From Pipra filicauda (Eukaryota > Chordata > Aves > Passeriformes > Pipridae): a stretch of DNA of 64,000 nt. The first letter of the stretch is position 1, and each line of letters begins with the position of its first letter. The translations under genes and the position numbers were made by a program. Shown piece by piece: positions 52,474 to 63,878 of the stretch. The notes beneath the pieces were generated by a model. That model had not been told where the DNA came from. It saw nothing but the letters and a program-made list of their open reading frames with translations, and made no database searches. The stretch is taken from positions 2,227,501 to 2,291,500 of the forward strand of contig NW_024104096.1 of the NCBI RefSeq assembly GCF_003945595.2, in the 5' to 3' direction.

Positions 52474-53637
52474 ACCCTAAAGATTCTTTTCAGTTGTTTC
52501 TAAATTCCTAAAAACTCTGTTTTTTATATGAAATTTCCACCTCTTCTGTCCTTGCCTGATGGTGATTTATTTTTTATACTTGAATAAAAATGTCAAAGAT
52601 AGTAAGAATCAAACACCTTTTGCATTAAAAATCCAGTCTCTGTTTGTTGAAAAGTCCGAAAAAATCTGAAACTAGGTTTCCCTCTGTAAGTTTTTGTATC
52701 ATCTGTAGATAGCCTTTCACGGAGTTACAAATTGTACTCCTTGCAGAATACCATAATCCATATCACAGGAATCAAGCTCCATGACTCAGTTAAAGCTCCC
52801 GTGGTTAACAGGTTTTCTTTAATCTTGGGAAAACCCATTTAATTATTCATAGCTTCATGTTTTCTGTTATACAATGGGCATAACACTACATTGGTGGGGT
52901 AGTGGTGAACAGAACGATTGCTAGATAATGCTGTATGAGGATACAAGTGATTTCACAACAGCGAACTCTATTTTTTAAATTTTCAATATTAAATTCTTTA
53001 ATCATTTGGGGTTTTCCACTCCCAAAATTTACTTGTAAAGGCCTTATAATGTCTAAACAGTGTGAACATGCCACTGTCAGCACCTAGAAACAGATGGGCA
53101 AAATGCAAGGTAAACCAGTGTTCATTATGTAGGATTGCAAAATGAGCTACAAAAGGGATACAGATGAACCCAGAGCAAAATTATCCATGGAAACAAGCCA
53201 CAGTTAATCCTGTCTCTAAGCAGTACAGATGCAGAAAATGATAGATAATTTGTTGTCCATTTCTTAAACCTCTGATAAAGGCACCACTCAGCAGAAGGAC
53301 CAAAGGGGACTGTTACCTGGGTATGCTGAGAGCAGTGCTGAAGGCTGCAAATGCTGAAAATACAAACAAAGAGCCATGTTGTCTAAAATACTCTGACAGT
53401 CTCACTGGTTGGAGAGTGAAATGAAAGCTCTTCAGGGGCTGGGTTTTAAAACTATTGCACGTGTCTGACAGAAGCATTGAGGTAAGTTTTACCATCGTTT
53501 GTTGTTATCAAAAGGAAATCTTCCTTTTCAAACTGCACATCTAACATGTATACACAGAAATAAAACAAAAGCAGGAGCAAAAAAGTGCCTCAGAACAACA
53601 CCGAAGAGAAATTCATTTGGGTGTGCTAGCCATACAG

Positions 53638-53995
53638 ACCCAACCCAAGAGCACTTGGCTGCCCAAGGCACCCCTGGCTTCTCTGGCTGCACCCAGGGGC
53701 TCTGCTCTGGAGGGGGCTTCCATTTGCTTCTTTCTGGTCCAGTGCCAAGCTGAAGCTACTCCAAAGCCTCAGCTGAGCTCCATGAGGGCTGACTCCAGCC
53801 CTGTTGTCCTCCACTGACCTGGGGCCATCCTCATCACCACCACCTGGCCTGGTGACCACCAGGATGCAGCTGGGTCTGGTCACCATCACTGGGGCTGTTC
53901 CTTACGCTGACCTGCAGCCTGGTGTCCCCACCTGGCCTCACCACAGCTGAGGACCTGAGCACTCCTGGGCTGGAGCTCCTCGGGCAGCAAAACAA
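53638..53995. repeat. GC-rich, CpG-poor block of unknown origin
   Basis: About 360 bp with clearly over 55% GC lies in surroundings of about 35%. It is rich in CTGG, CACC and CCTGG words on the plus strand, with diverged internal repetition (for example ACCACCACCTGGCCTGGTGA followed later by CCCCACCTGGCCTCACCACA). Despite the GC content, CpG is scarce, so it does not look like a CpG-island promoter. Several frames are open through parts of it, a by-product of low AT content rather than evidence of a gene. I could not identify target-site duplications or a named family. It could be a minisatellite-like insertion, part of a GC-rich transposable element, or a gene-converted segment. Confidence 0.6.
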
Positions 53996-54315
53996 CGTCT
54001 TCTTTGTTTTATCGCTGTATGATTATTACATGAAACATTAAATATATCATATTTTTATATATTTATGTGAAATTGTCTAGTACTGCAAAGCTGCTAGTGG
54101 TCACTCTTCCTGCAGAGTGTTTTGTATGCCATGAGACAGCAAGGGAAACCTAAGAAGATCTAAACAAAGTTATCCATCCTGGTATATTTCTGACCTTGAA
54201 ATCAGTCATTCCCCAACCTCCTGGAACTGGAAAAACATTTTTGTTGTCCCAAAATTGATGTAGGAGTAACAGTCATGGCTCCCAAGTAGCTTTTCAATGC
54301 TGGAACACAGTCATG

Positions 54316-54427
54316 CACGTGAGACATGGCACTTAGGGACATGGTTTAGTGGTGGGCCTGGCAGTACTGAGTTAATGGTTGGATTCAATGATCTTAAAAG
54401 TCTTTTCCAACCTAAACGATTCTATGC
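54316..54427 (+). mobile_element. CR1 LINE, 5'-truncated 3' end
   Basis: About 110 bp of the CR1 3' tail is well preserved: GGCACTTAGGGACATGG, TTTAGTGGTGGGCCTGGCAG, TTAATGGTTGGATTCAATGA, then CTTTTCCAACCTAAACGATT and CTATG at the end. The plus-strand orientation is antisense to the receptor gene. 5' truncation is typical of CR1 insertion. It is closer to consensus than the other fragments here, which suggests a younger insertion. Confidence 0.92.
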
Positions 54428-55221
54428 GACAACGGCTGACACAGCTTATAGAGTTACTCTTTTTTTTGGAAATTGTACTATAAGCCACTGCCTACCTAAG
54501 CTTGGGGGTTTTATTTGCTGTTTCCTAAAATAAAGAAAGTAGATGCAATTTCTGTGAGACAGCTTGCTGGCTGGCCTCCCAATGTTTGGTATTGAATGAG
54601 ATGACACCAAAAATACTCCACAGCTTTGTTTATTTACAAACTGCACTCAACAGTAAACTAATTCTCCTACAGAAAACCATAAGAAGCAAAAAAACAAAGC
54701 ATGGCCAAACAGTTAGTGACACAGGTCTAAGTTTGAGTACACAGAATTACTGTTTTCAGTAATGTCAACAGCTTCCTGAAGCAGTGACAAAAAAAAAAAA
54801 AAAGGTGGCCTTTCTCACTTGACATTTAAAAGAAATTTAAGCAGAAAACAACAGAGCCCTCCTAGCTATCACAGTGAAAAATACTTCTAGAAGGGACATT
54901 AATGTCTCTGTGTATTTAATATACTTTTAGCAAATTTGATTCTTTTATATAAGTGTAAATTAAATAAAAACCTTCCTACAGAAAACAGTCCAATATATTT
55001 TTGTCTTTGTTTGAAAGACTGCTTTTCTGAAAACATACAGTGAAGGAACTAAGGCTATTATGTTACTTGGCTCACTCAGTAATTCAGCTCAGCTTATAAT
55101 TCCTTTTTTTCCTTTTACTTTTATACATTATTGCTGTAATTGAAATGATACCTGAACTCACTTTTTAATAGTATTTTCGTGTAAATGCAGTGGACAACTG
55201 AGAAAAGAATAAAGGTTGTTT

Positions 55222-55249
55222 AAAATCAAGCAAGCAAAATCAAGCAAGC
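55222..55249. repeat. perfect 14 bp tandem duplication
   Basis: Two adjacent identical copies of AAAATCAAGCAAGC (55222-55235 and 55236-55249) lie within an intron. This is most simply replication slippage. Confidence 0.9.
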
Positions 55250-55896
55250 AAACTAACCCAAGGAGAGATAAGGCTTTAAAGTATTTATCTAAAATTCTAA
55301 AAGGGTAAGTTTCAAGCTTTTGATTTAGATGTATTTCTACTAATTAGATGTTGAAACTGGCAAAAAGACGGTGTCTCAGTGTACAAATGTCAATCCCTCA
55401 GTATCCAAGTGGTAGATTTGTGTAGATGGAGGCCAAGGAATTAAAAAAAAATATTTCAAACAGCTACAGTTTGCTTCTAAAAAACTAAAACTAACCCCAA
55501 ATCAGTAATGTTCATCACATGATAGACCTATTTTGATAATCTTCTAAATGCTTTAAGCAAGAATTGGCTAGAATCCTCTCGTAAAGGCATATTAAAATCT
55601 TCAGGCAACAAGGGATCCTGTTGTCTTTACTTAAAAATTTCACTCCTCACTCACTCAACTTGGACCTTTCAAAATAAACCAATATACTGTAGTGGCAATA
55701 AAAATAGAAACTGAGTGAATAGTAAGGACACCAGAAAGTTATGTGAACACTCTACTGTAACAATAAATAAAATTGATCAAATCAAGAAAACCATTTTTTA
55801 ATACTATCTGTGATACTTTAAAAAATACTTCGGTCTTCCAAATAGAATTCAAGAGAAAAAAAATCTTATGCAAAGTTTTGTAATTTTATGAAATAC

Positions 55897-56058
55897 CTTA
55901 GATATAACTTGAATATTACTGGTCAATATTTGACTTGCAATGTGTTCCACACATCGTACAATCCTGGTGCAGGCTTTGTCTTCCTTTTGAGCCATCCACA
56001 ACACATGGTCATCAACCAACATTATATTGCTGGCAATTTCAATAAGAGCATCTCCAAC
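55897..56058 (-). CDS. ADGRA1: ADGRA-family adhesion GPCR, second GAIN-region exon
   Basis: This 162 nt exon (54 codons, phase 0 at both ends) runs from acceptor CTTCCAG|GTTGGAG to donor ATCTAAG|GTATTTC. The peptide contains VGDALIEIASNIMLVDDHVL, then WMAQKEDKACTRIVRCVEHI, and ends NIQVISK. The block with ASN-ML-VD--LW-AQ-E-KAC-RIV is strongly conserved in ADGRA2 and ADGRA3 and identifies the helical part of the GAIN fold. By eye, about half of its residues match human ADGRA3 as I recall it. That is low for an orthologue in such a conserved stretch, and is one reason for preferring ADGRA1. Confidence 0.95.
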
Positions 56059-58873
56059 CTGGAAGAGAAAAAAACCCCAAACCCAAAAATGGTATTGTCT
56101 GTAAAACTTCCAAAATAAGAAAAGAGTAGATGAGAGTACAAATGAAAGCAGACACCTTATTTCTCTTGGTAACCATCATTCAAAGGCAGTTTTGATTTTA
56201 TAAAGAAAATTAAATGGACTGAAATAGAAAAACCAAGAAAAGAAAGTACAACTCACATCAAGGAAAAGCTTATTGATTCACAACTTTAAAGCCTGTTTTC
56301 TAGATACACCAGACAAATTGAGTCTCTCATCAGGCAATAAACAGAATGCCAGAATTATCACCCTCTTTCTTAAACTAATTAAAAGTGGCCATGCACTTCT
56401 ACAGAACTGCTTCATGTTTAATCAAAAAATGTTGAGGGGGAAGTAAGGGAGAGAAAAAAAAGAAGGAAAGTATATTTGAAAGACATCTTTGTTACAGACA
56501 TAGTGTAGTAAATTTGAGACACAGCTTAGGTGCTGATGCAAACTTAGACCATCTCCTTAACCATAGGTTTGGCAGTTTTAATTCATGCCTGTGCTAAACC
56601 AGAAGGATAGATCTTTGTTTTGCCAGAAGACATGTTGCAGATTCTGGTATATGTTTGAAATTGTATTAGTAGAAAGGATAAACGTCACTGAGAATATTTT
56701 TTGGTAATTATTTCAAACTTAAATAAACTTTTTAAAATTCAAACACTTAATTTGTGTAAAATTTCAAAAATTAACATGACCACATTACCACTATTTTTGA
56801 AGGCAAAGATATGGCAAAGATATACAGTGTTGTAATAAATGAACCTGAATAAAATGGTATATAGAAGAGAAAAAATGAAAAAAGAAGTTTACAAATGGTG
56901 AAAAAAGTTTAAGAAATGGCTGGGATTATGAAGTTAGTTCTGTGTTTTCCATAAAAAAATAAATAAATTTTGCATGTATTGCAAAGGACACCAAAATAAT
57001 GAGACTGTATGTGAAATTTTATGTGACTGTTCCTGGAATATTTAATCTATTTTTGAGAACATAATTACTAGATAATTCTAGATGGCTTTTGACAATGTGA
57101 CAGAGTTACTGATACAATGAATAATAATGAATCACATTAAGAGACTGGAGTGATTTATGAAAAACTATTGAAGCATACACCAATCAGCTAAGAAGAAACT
57201 TACTGAGGACAGAACAATAGTCTATAAATACAAAAAAGGAGAAAAATAAGAAAAGGAAGCAATTCATATTATAATTAAATGCAATAGAGTAAAGGCATAC
57301 AATGAAAAAATACAAAAATTTGGGCTAATATGTGTGTATTGTCCTGACAAAAAGTTGTAGTGTGTTGCAAGTATGTCCCCAGCGCAGCTGCTGAAGCTCG
57401 TGTTTGAGAGGTTAACCACCAGATGGGACAAAGTACCATCAGCTTGTATAAAAATGAACAATCTCATGCTGAATGGGAGGCATTCCCCAGAGCGGATGTA
57501 CAGAAATTATACTAGTTTACCTAAAATTTTTTTGGAAATTATTTCTAATGGTTTTATATTCCTGTATTTTCAGCTGTCTTGTATTAAATGAAGTTCAGTC
57601 TGATTTATAATTACAAGTGCAGCCTCAGGCACGAAACTATTGACACTTAAACTTCACATGTAATTTTGCACCTTGTGAGTGAGAGTTCAGAAATGGGTGT
57701 TAGTAGAGAGCTCAATGAATGAGGACCCTACTCAGTGAACTTGAGAGGGAGAAAACGAGTGTAAATTTCAAAATAGAAGAAGGAAACAGAGAGAAATTAG
57801 GAGAAATGCTTTGAATTAAGAAAATAATAAGGGATTACTAAATAAGATACGTAAAGATAAGTGATGGAGATGTTTTGATACCAAAGATCAGAAACTGAAA
57901 CCTATTTGAAAGGTGGAAGAAATCAGAAGAGTAGAGGTGGTGCTCAACTTTAATTTTAAAGATAATGCAGCAACTGCTAGAAATATAAAGCGACTTCATG
58001 GCAAATCCAAATGCTTATTTTGAATTTTAAATTTTTGTTTTGTCAGAAAGCAGTAAGATCTTATCAGGATTTTGAGGTGAAATAAAGTTACAGCTTTGAA
58101 ACGTGATTCTTGGAGAGCACTTAATAATACACTTTAGATTTAGTGTATAATAGTGAAATTGAAGTTGGAGGCTTGAATTGGCACTAAAATGTTAACTGTT
58201 ACAATTCCCAGAGCCAGAATGAAATGAACATTGCCAAACCAAAAGAAAACAAATGTTTTAACTATAGCTATCCTGTGTACAAAAATTACAGTTTATGAAA
58301 TCTTTATGCTAGAAGTTACTCTGAAAATTAACAGTAACAAAGCTAGGATGAACATTCCTGTTCTCTGTAAAAACCTATTTTTCCCAGAGGGTTTGCATAA
58401 CTGCCTGTAAAAATGGCATACATAATGCTAAAAGTTTCTGTACGAAGTTACACATAAAGACATATTATCTTCTCTTTACATAAAGTGATACTTCCTTTCA
58501 AAACTCAGTGAAAATCTCCTGATGAAATGGAGAAAACAAAAGAAGCATGTGTAACTCCAGTGACCAGATGGAGAGGCACCTTGAGTCCATGTCAGACATG
58601 CTAGAAATTAAAATTTAAAAAAGAATTAAAGAAGTGGCTTATTAAAAACCCGTTTTTATTCCTAAGCAGCAATACCCTTGTCAGTCAGAGGAGAAGGTTT
58701 AGTTGTTTTTTTGGCATAAAGAGACATATCACAGTATAGGCAGAACACTTGCAATGAGCAATCAGTTTCAGAAGCTACTCTTCAGTGTGTGCCTGCATAC
58801 ATTAAGACAGGGCCATATGTGAAGACTTCACTCCTAAATGATACTTTTTTTCAGCATAGAGAAAATATCTTAC
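56059..58873 (-). other. intron (phase 0) within GAIN region
   Basis: This 2.8 kb intron has donor GTAAGAT and acceptor CTCTTCCAG. It is AT-rich. A slightly GC-richer patch at 57370-57490 carries an open frame on the plus strand (57373-57591), but I recognise no domain and no splice context. I see no mobile element whose family I can name. Confidence 0.8.
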
Positions 58874-59023
58874 ATCTTGAACTTCATCCACGAAGACAAT
58901 TAATTTTTCCATTATATAAGCCAAATATATTACATCCATTTTATCTGCAAAGAGGGAAGCACCTCTTGTGTAGGCTGTCAGCTGGCGGGAAAATTCAAGC
59001 ACGGTTGTCAAATTGATGTGCAT
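58874..59023 (-). CDS. ADGRA1: ADGRA-family adhesion GPCR, first exon of GAIN region
   Basis: This 150 nt exon (exactly 50 codons, phase 0 at both ends) lies between acceptor TTTTCAG|ATGCAC and donor CAAGAT|GTAAGAT. The peptide starts MHINLTTVLEFSRQLTAYTR and includes FADKMDVIYLAYIMEKL and FVDEVQD. This aligns with the ADGRA2 and ADGRA3 stretch that contains a FSDxMDV core and helps form the helical subdomain A of GAIN. NLT is a potential glycosylation site. The length matches ADGRA2; the short insertion present here in ADGRA3 is missing. The exon's first Met is internal, not a start codon, because upstream exons join in frame. Confidence 0.94.
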
Positions 59024-60327
59024 CTGAAAATACATCAGAATTGTTAGGTGTAATAAATCAGCTAGCTTCATTCTCTTTAAAAACTGGAGATCACATCCAT
59101 CTGTATAATGCTTCCTATAATTTCACACGGATTTATGTGCATCAATATACCATGGATATAAATTTCAGAGGCATATGAATATATCTTCAGCCTTAGGTCT
59201 TAGATTTCATTGCTGTTATCTGAAGAAACCACCACAACAGGCCAACAAACTTTGAAGATTTTTATCTACTTCTTCTAGACTGTAACTATCTGACCTCATA
59301 AAATACACCAAGCTACTAACCTTGCCTTGTCTCTAGATCATCATGAAAACAACAGCAAGGGTTCCTATATACAGTGGTGCATGGTGGGAGAATAAGGGAC
59401 AATGGTAGTGAGTTGAAACAAAAGTTCAGTCTGGTTATGAAGAAAATCTTTCCTGTCATGAGGATAGTCAGGCATTTGAACAGGTTACCCCCAGAAGTTG
59501 TGCAGCCTCCATCCTCAGAGGTTGTAAAGACCTGAGTGGCTAAAGCACTGAGAAACTGGGCCTAACCTCATTGCTTAAGGAGCACGGACTTGATTCTAGA
59601 CACCTTCGTAATTATTACCCTATAATTGCACTGCCTCTCTTAATATTGTAATAATTCTCATTTAAGTATGAACCCATCCGAAAAAAAACTTTCTGTGGTA
59701 TTATCTGGCACTACTGATACCACTAGGGAAGAAATGATCAAGGAAACTGAAAGTTCTAAAATTTAGTATGACAGTTACACATCTGGGCCATCCCTCATGC
59801 TGTTTCCTCTTATGCTCTTTTTTTGTCATTAATTTCCATCCATCTTCTTTTTCATCTTATTCTCTCTTTTACTTATCCATAAGAAACAATTTTAAGTACT
59901 GCTTTTCTTGAAGACATCAAAAAGGCATTCTAAAGTAAGCTTCATTTCACTTCATAAAGAAAGGCACTTCAGCTGACAAAACTCTGATATGGGACTTCAT
60001 GAGAAATTAATATTTTTTTCTGGAAAAATGCACGAGGAGAAGACAAAGAAGGAATGGAAGTGAAGCACTGATCACTCTGGCAACATTACTAATGATCATC
60101 TAGACTTCGAGCACTCAAAGGAAAAAAATTAAAATAAAGGCAATAAATGCTGTGCTCTTGTTCCTACTACAATTTCCAATTACCAAAGAAACACATTGTT
60201 GTCTTTCAAATAAAGCATTTTGTCAAAAGTTCATCTATCCCAAACTTGTGGCTAAACAGACATTTCTTGCAAGGTGTTGAACAAAATCAGTACTAGAGAA
60301 GGGAAGCTCTAGATTTCATAACGTTAC
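59024..60327 (-). other. intron (phase 0) between HRM exon and first GAIN exon
   Basis: This 1.3 kb intron has donor GTAACG and acceptor TATTTTCAG. It contains one degenerate CR1 fragment at about 59389-59575, listed separately. I see nothing else recognisable in it. Confidence 0.85.
59389..59575 (+). mobile_element. degenerate CR1 LINE fragment (3' region)
   Basis: The plus strand retains the order of motifs seen in CR1 3' ends: AGTTGAAACAAAAGTTCAG, then TCAGTCTGGTTATGAAGAAA, GCATTTGAACAGGTTACCC, and CTCCATCCTCAGAGGTTG. Many substitutions make it clearly older than the fragments at 4790 and 54316. It is truncated at both ends and inserted antisense to the receptor gene. The boundaries are approximate. 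Confidence 0.75.
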
Positions 60328-60526
60328 CTGACTAAAAGCATGAAGAACTTGAGTTATTTCTTGTGAATAAGGACATTCAGAATAGTTTTCCTCATCCCAG
60401 CGTCCAGTTCGATTACATTTACGCCATGCTTTAGGCACTTCTGCACCACTGTGAAATGCAATGGAGTTAAAAGAATACTGGAGACAGGGATGGTAAGCTG
60501 TTATCCCGGCCAAAGTTTTGGGCCAC
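60328..60526 (-). CDS. ADGRA1: ADGRA-family adhesion GPCR, HRM (hormone-receptor/cysteine-rich) domain exon
   Basis: This 199 nt exon runs from TATAG|GTGG to AGTCAG|GTAACG. It completes the split Arg codon and then encodes 66 residues. WPKTLAGITAY is the signature opening of the ADGRA hormone-receptor domain. It is followed by HPCLQYSFNSIAF, KAWRKCNRTGRWDEENYSEC and PYSQEITQVLHAFSQ. Three Cys here plus the one in the previous exon give the four expected for this domain, and the Trp/Gly pattern GRWDEENYSEC is typical. NRT and NYS are possible glycosylation sites. CLQYSF resembles ADGRA2 (CLQYPF), whereas KAWRKC resembles ADGRA3 (KAWRRC). This mixture points to a third paralogue. The domain lies outside the cell between the Ig and GAIN domains. 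The exon ends in phase 0. Confidence 0.95.
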
Positions 60527-63500
60527 CTATAAAGAGCATGATAATAAAAATTACAATGCAAAAGGCAACTTACAATATAGCAACAGTCTACAGAATATAT
60601 GAGAAAAAAGGCTATTTCAACTTTCTCTGATTACATTTTATAATGAATTAATTTGTTTCCTTGGAAAATGTCAAAATTACACAGGTTCAAGTCTGGCTGG
60701 TCACACATTAATTCTGCATTAATTCTAGGAAGGTGTTTGGTGTTAAGGGAAGAGATAGGGATGGCGTTTTCACGACATTAATCTTCGCAGACTGCAAAAA
60801 GCAGAGCAGTAAGTCCATGAAGCAAAAAAAACCCTCCTCAAACCCTATTACCACATGCTGTTAAAGGTGATTGCTCAAAATGTACTTGACAATCTTGGCT
60901 TTGCATTTTGACCCATCACTACAAAGCCCTCTCTGCCTCAAAGCCTCAAAAAAATTAAAAATCCCTGAATGTCTCAGAAAACAAGACACAAAATTTCAGC
61001 GTGGATCATGGCTACAGAGGAGGAAGGAACTAGCCCTCAAAAATCAGCTATTTAGATACAGTGGTTTACATACTGCGATTCCAAAACAGTTTTGAAAACA
61101 AACTAAATCAAGAGTAGCCGGAGTTGTTCTATTTAGCTGATGGATCTATTATACAATACACTCTCTCTATATATCAGCTGCATTCTCTAGAATGGCACAA
61201 CTGGATCTGTTTGTATTGGTACCAAATCTATTGTCATTTACAACCTAGTATGGACAGAACAGGATCAGGTAATTGGGAGAAATCAAAGAAAACCATAAGT
61301 GTATCATCAGCGAGTCAGCAAGTCTGGAAAGGATATGGTTCTTTAATTGCACTGATGTAATGACTGGACCCAATCAATCACAAAAATATTCTGCCTGTCA
61401 ATGAAGCCACAACCTGACAATCAATTTTTGCTCAAACATATGTATTAGCTCTTCTTAGTTATACAATGTAGGTTCATTTGTATATTGTTACCTAATATAC
61501 TGATAGGTTTTGGGCTATATAAGTTTTCCTCATTTCAAAGAAAAGCTAAGGAAAAAAAATATTTTTATTTGTCACAATTGTGACTGAAATAATTCAATTT
61601 TTGATGTCAAAACAGTTGATACCAAATGAAATATGAAAGGAGCTTTCCCAAAAACTAAAAATATGTAAAGTAGTACAGAGCATAGTAATATAGAGGCCTT
61701 TTTGCCTCCAGGCTGAAATATTATTTTTAGTAAAACATTTGCATTAATGCAACTGGGCCACACTGAGTGGCAGCTTACCTAAAAAGTAAAACTAAAGAGA
61801 TAATCCTGAAACTAGCATTATCTCGTATATTCCTTTATGAATAGGAATGATAGCATACAACGACATTACCATTTGCATTTCAGAATAAGGTTACAGTGGG
61901 CTAGAAAACAAACAAACCACTAAGAGTAAAATATCACCATCACAGAGAAAACCTCTTAGTAAAAAAGGCCACTTCATTCCGACTCACAGTGTTTAATTCT
62001 TACTGCAGTTATGCAATTATAAATACCACCTAGGTTGGACAACTGAAATAGCCACACTTCCCTAACAGTTGATTCTTTTTCCCTTTTTTTTTGCGCAATA
62101 AAAGAACTGTTCTTTTTAGCTTTGCTTTTGTGGTTCAGCTCTTTCTACTAACATACTTGTTATGCTACCAAAACTTCAAAGACCTTTGTAAGAAAAATTG
62201 CTGGTGTGATAGCTCCATTTCTGAGGATAAACCTTTAGAACAATTTCAAGTGCTAATGCTGAGTTTAAGCCTGACAAACTCTCTAAAATTTTAAATTCAT
62301 TCCCTCAAATGCCAAGAGAACCTACGGACTCAGCCTCCTTTTGATGCACATTTAAAAAATAACTTTATATGGATTTCTAGAAAGATGATCAATAGGTAGA
62401 GAAATGTCCACTCCTGTTCTTTCCATTTATATAAAATGACAAAAATGCCCCTGGTGTTAGTTTGTGCAGCCTGTAGAATTTATATAAATTTAATTATGGA
62501 GAAAAGGATGTCATTTTATGGCAAGAACATGAACTTTATAAGTTGTCACCTAAAAGACTCAGTATGTGTTATCTGATAGGAAGTACATATATTTTAAAAG
62601 ATCTAATTAAAATATATTTAAGCACATCCACTATGAGAAAATACAACGGCAGGTTTTGTGATGACAAAAAAAATCTATAGCGAAGATTGTCAAAGATCTC
62701 TAATGCATTTTAATTCATATATATGTATTGCTCAGCCATTTTGCTTCAGCAAAAGAGGCAAACTCGATGGAACTGAGGTTAACACATAATAAAATAGTTT
62801 TGTGATAAAGAGAAAACAGATTATGCAAGTAGGTTTTTTTAAACTCATTTTAATGCAATCCTTTATTTCTATTCAAACACAAGAAACAGTAATAAAAAGC
62901 CTTCGGGAAAGTTTTAAAGGTAACCTAAAAATAAAGAGAGGCTTTCAGGTCAGAAGTATTTGCAGAACATTCTGGTGTTTAAGAGAAGCTTCCTTTCTCA
63001 TCTGCTTTTCCTTTCATTAAGTATTCAAGATGAATTCTTATTATAATTCACTTGGTAACAAATTACTGTCTTGATTTCTCAATGGGAATGCCATCATACA
63101 TCAGTCTTATTGTCAAGCAGTTAATTATATTTTGTTTAAGAGCTTTCTGCATATCATTGGAGTATTTAGAGCTAACTGAAAACAATACCAAATTCTACAG
63201 AAACCTTAACTTTTTCTTCAGATTAGAAGGATTAAAATTTTAAAAAGCTCCACTAGCATATGTAGATAAAAGTAAAGATAAGGCAAACACTAAATTCAGT
63301 TCACAAAATTTTGTAGACTCTAAGATTCAGATAGCAGGATGGATGTACTTTGTAAGCATATGATATACCAGTGGAACTGTGTGTGTCCTTAGGCTCACCT
63401 CAGACAATCTATTTGCTTTACCAAGTATTTTTACTTGCTGTTTTGAGTCCCTTCAGTGAAATATTTTACTAAGTTTCATGTCATTTATTACCTCTAATCT

Positions 63501-63878
63501 CAGCTGAACAAAACTATCAGAACTGGAACAGAGTACTGAAGTAAGTAAAAAGTACTGAAGGTTTAATCTTCTATTACTTTAATGCAGTGTTATCATATTC
63601 TACAAAGATCAAGAACAATTTACCTCATTTTCTTGAAATTTTCCATAATTGCATACTGAGGAATTAGAAGATTCTCTGACTTTCACAAACCACCTGAAGC
63701 ACCAGCTCCCATTTCCCATAAAAATCATATAGTGCTCCTACTTTCTATAATATTACATAAAAATGACAACTAAAATAAGTGACATCTTCATAACTGACAC
63801 TGAAGTATCATGTAACCATGAATATGGTGCGTACTTACATTAATATATGAAACATACTCCCAAACCAGAAAGTCATAC
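60527..63878 (-). other. intron (phase 2) between Ig/HRM exon and HRM exon
   Basis: This is a 3.35 kb AT-rich intron with donor GTATGA and acceptor TTTATAG. I see no recognisable exon or full-length repeat in it. A few short open frames of 60-80 codons occur on both strands, without coding character or convincing splice context. An A/T-rich stretch at about 62570-62730 is low in complexity. Confidence 0.8.

Larger units (their letters stand above)
51159..55896 (-). other. intron (phase 0) within GAIN region, with repeat insertions
   Basis: This 4.7 kb intron has donor GTATTTC and acceptor TTTCACAG. It contains a CR1 3' fragment (54316-54427), a GC-rich block (53638-53995), a short hairpin at 52451-52473, a 14 bp tandem duplication at 55222-55249 and a 15-A run at 54789-54803. 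The rest is AT-rich with no exon I can recognise. Confidence 0.8.

Noticed and set aside
53499..53889. Several overlapping frames in the GC-rich block considered as a gene or CpG-island promoter
   Set aside because: Open frames arise from low stop-codon density at high GC. The block is CpG-poor and shows no domain or splice structure.
57373..57591. 72-codon plus-strand frame beginning MSPAQLLKLVFERLTTRWDK
   Set aside because: It looked protein-like at first, but I recognise no family, the second half is typical intronic AT-rich sequence, and no splice signals support it.
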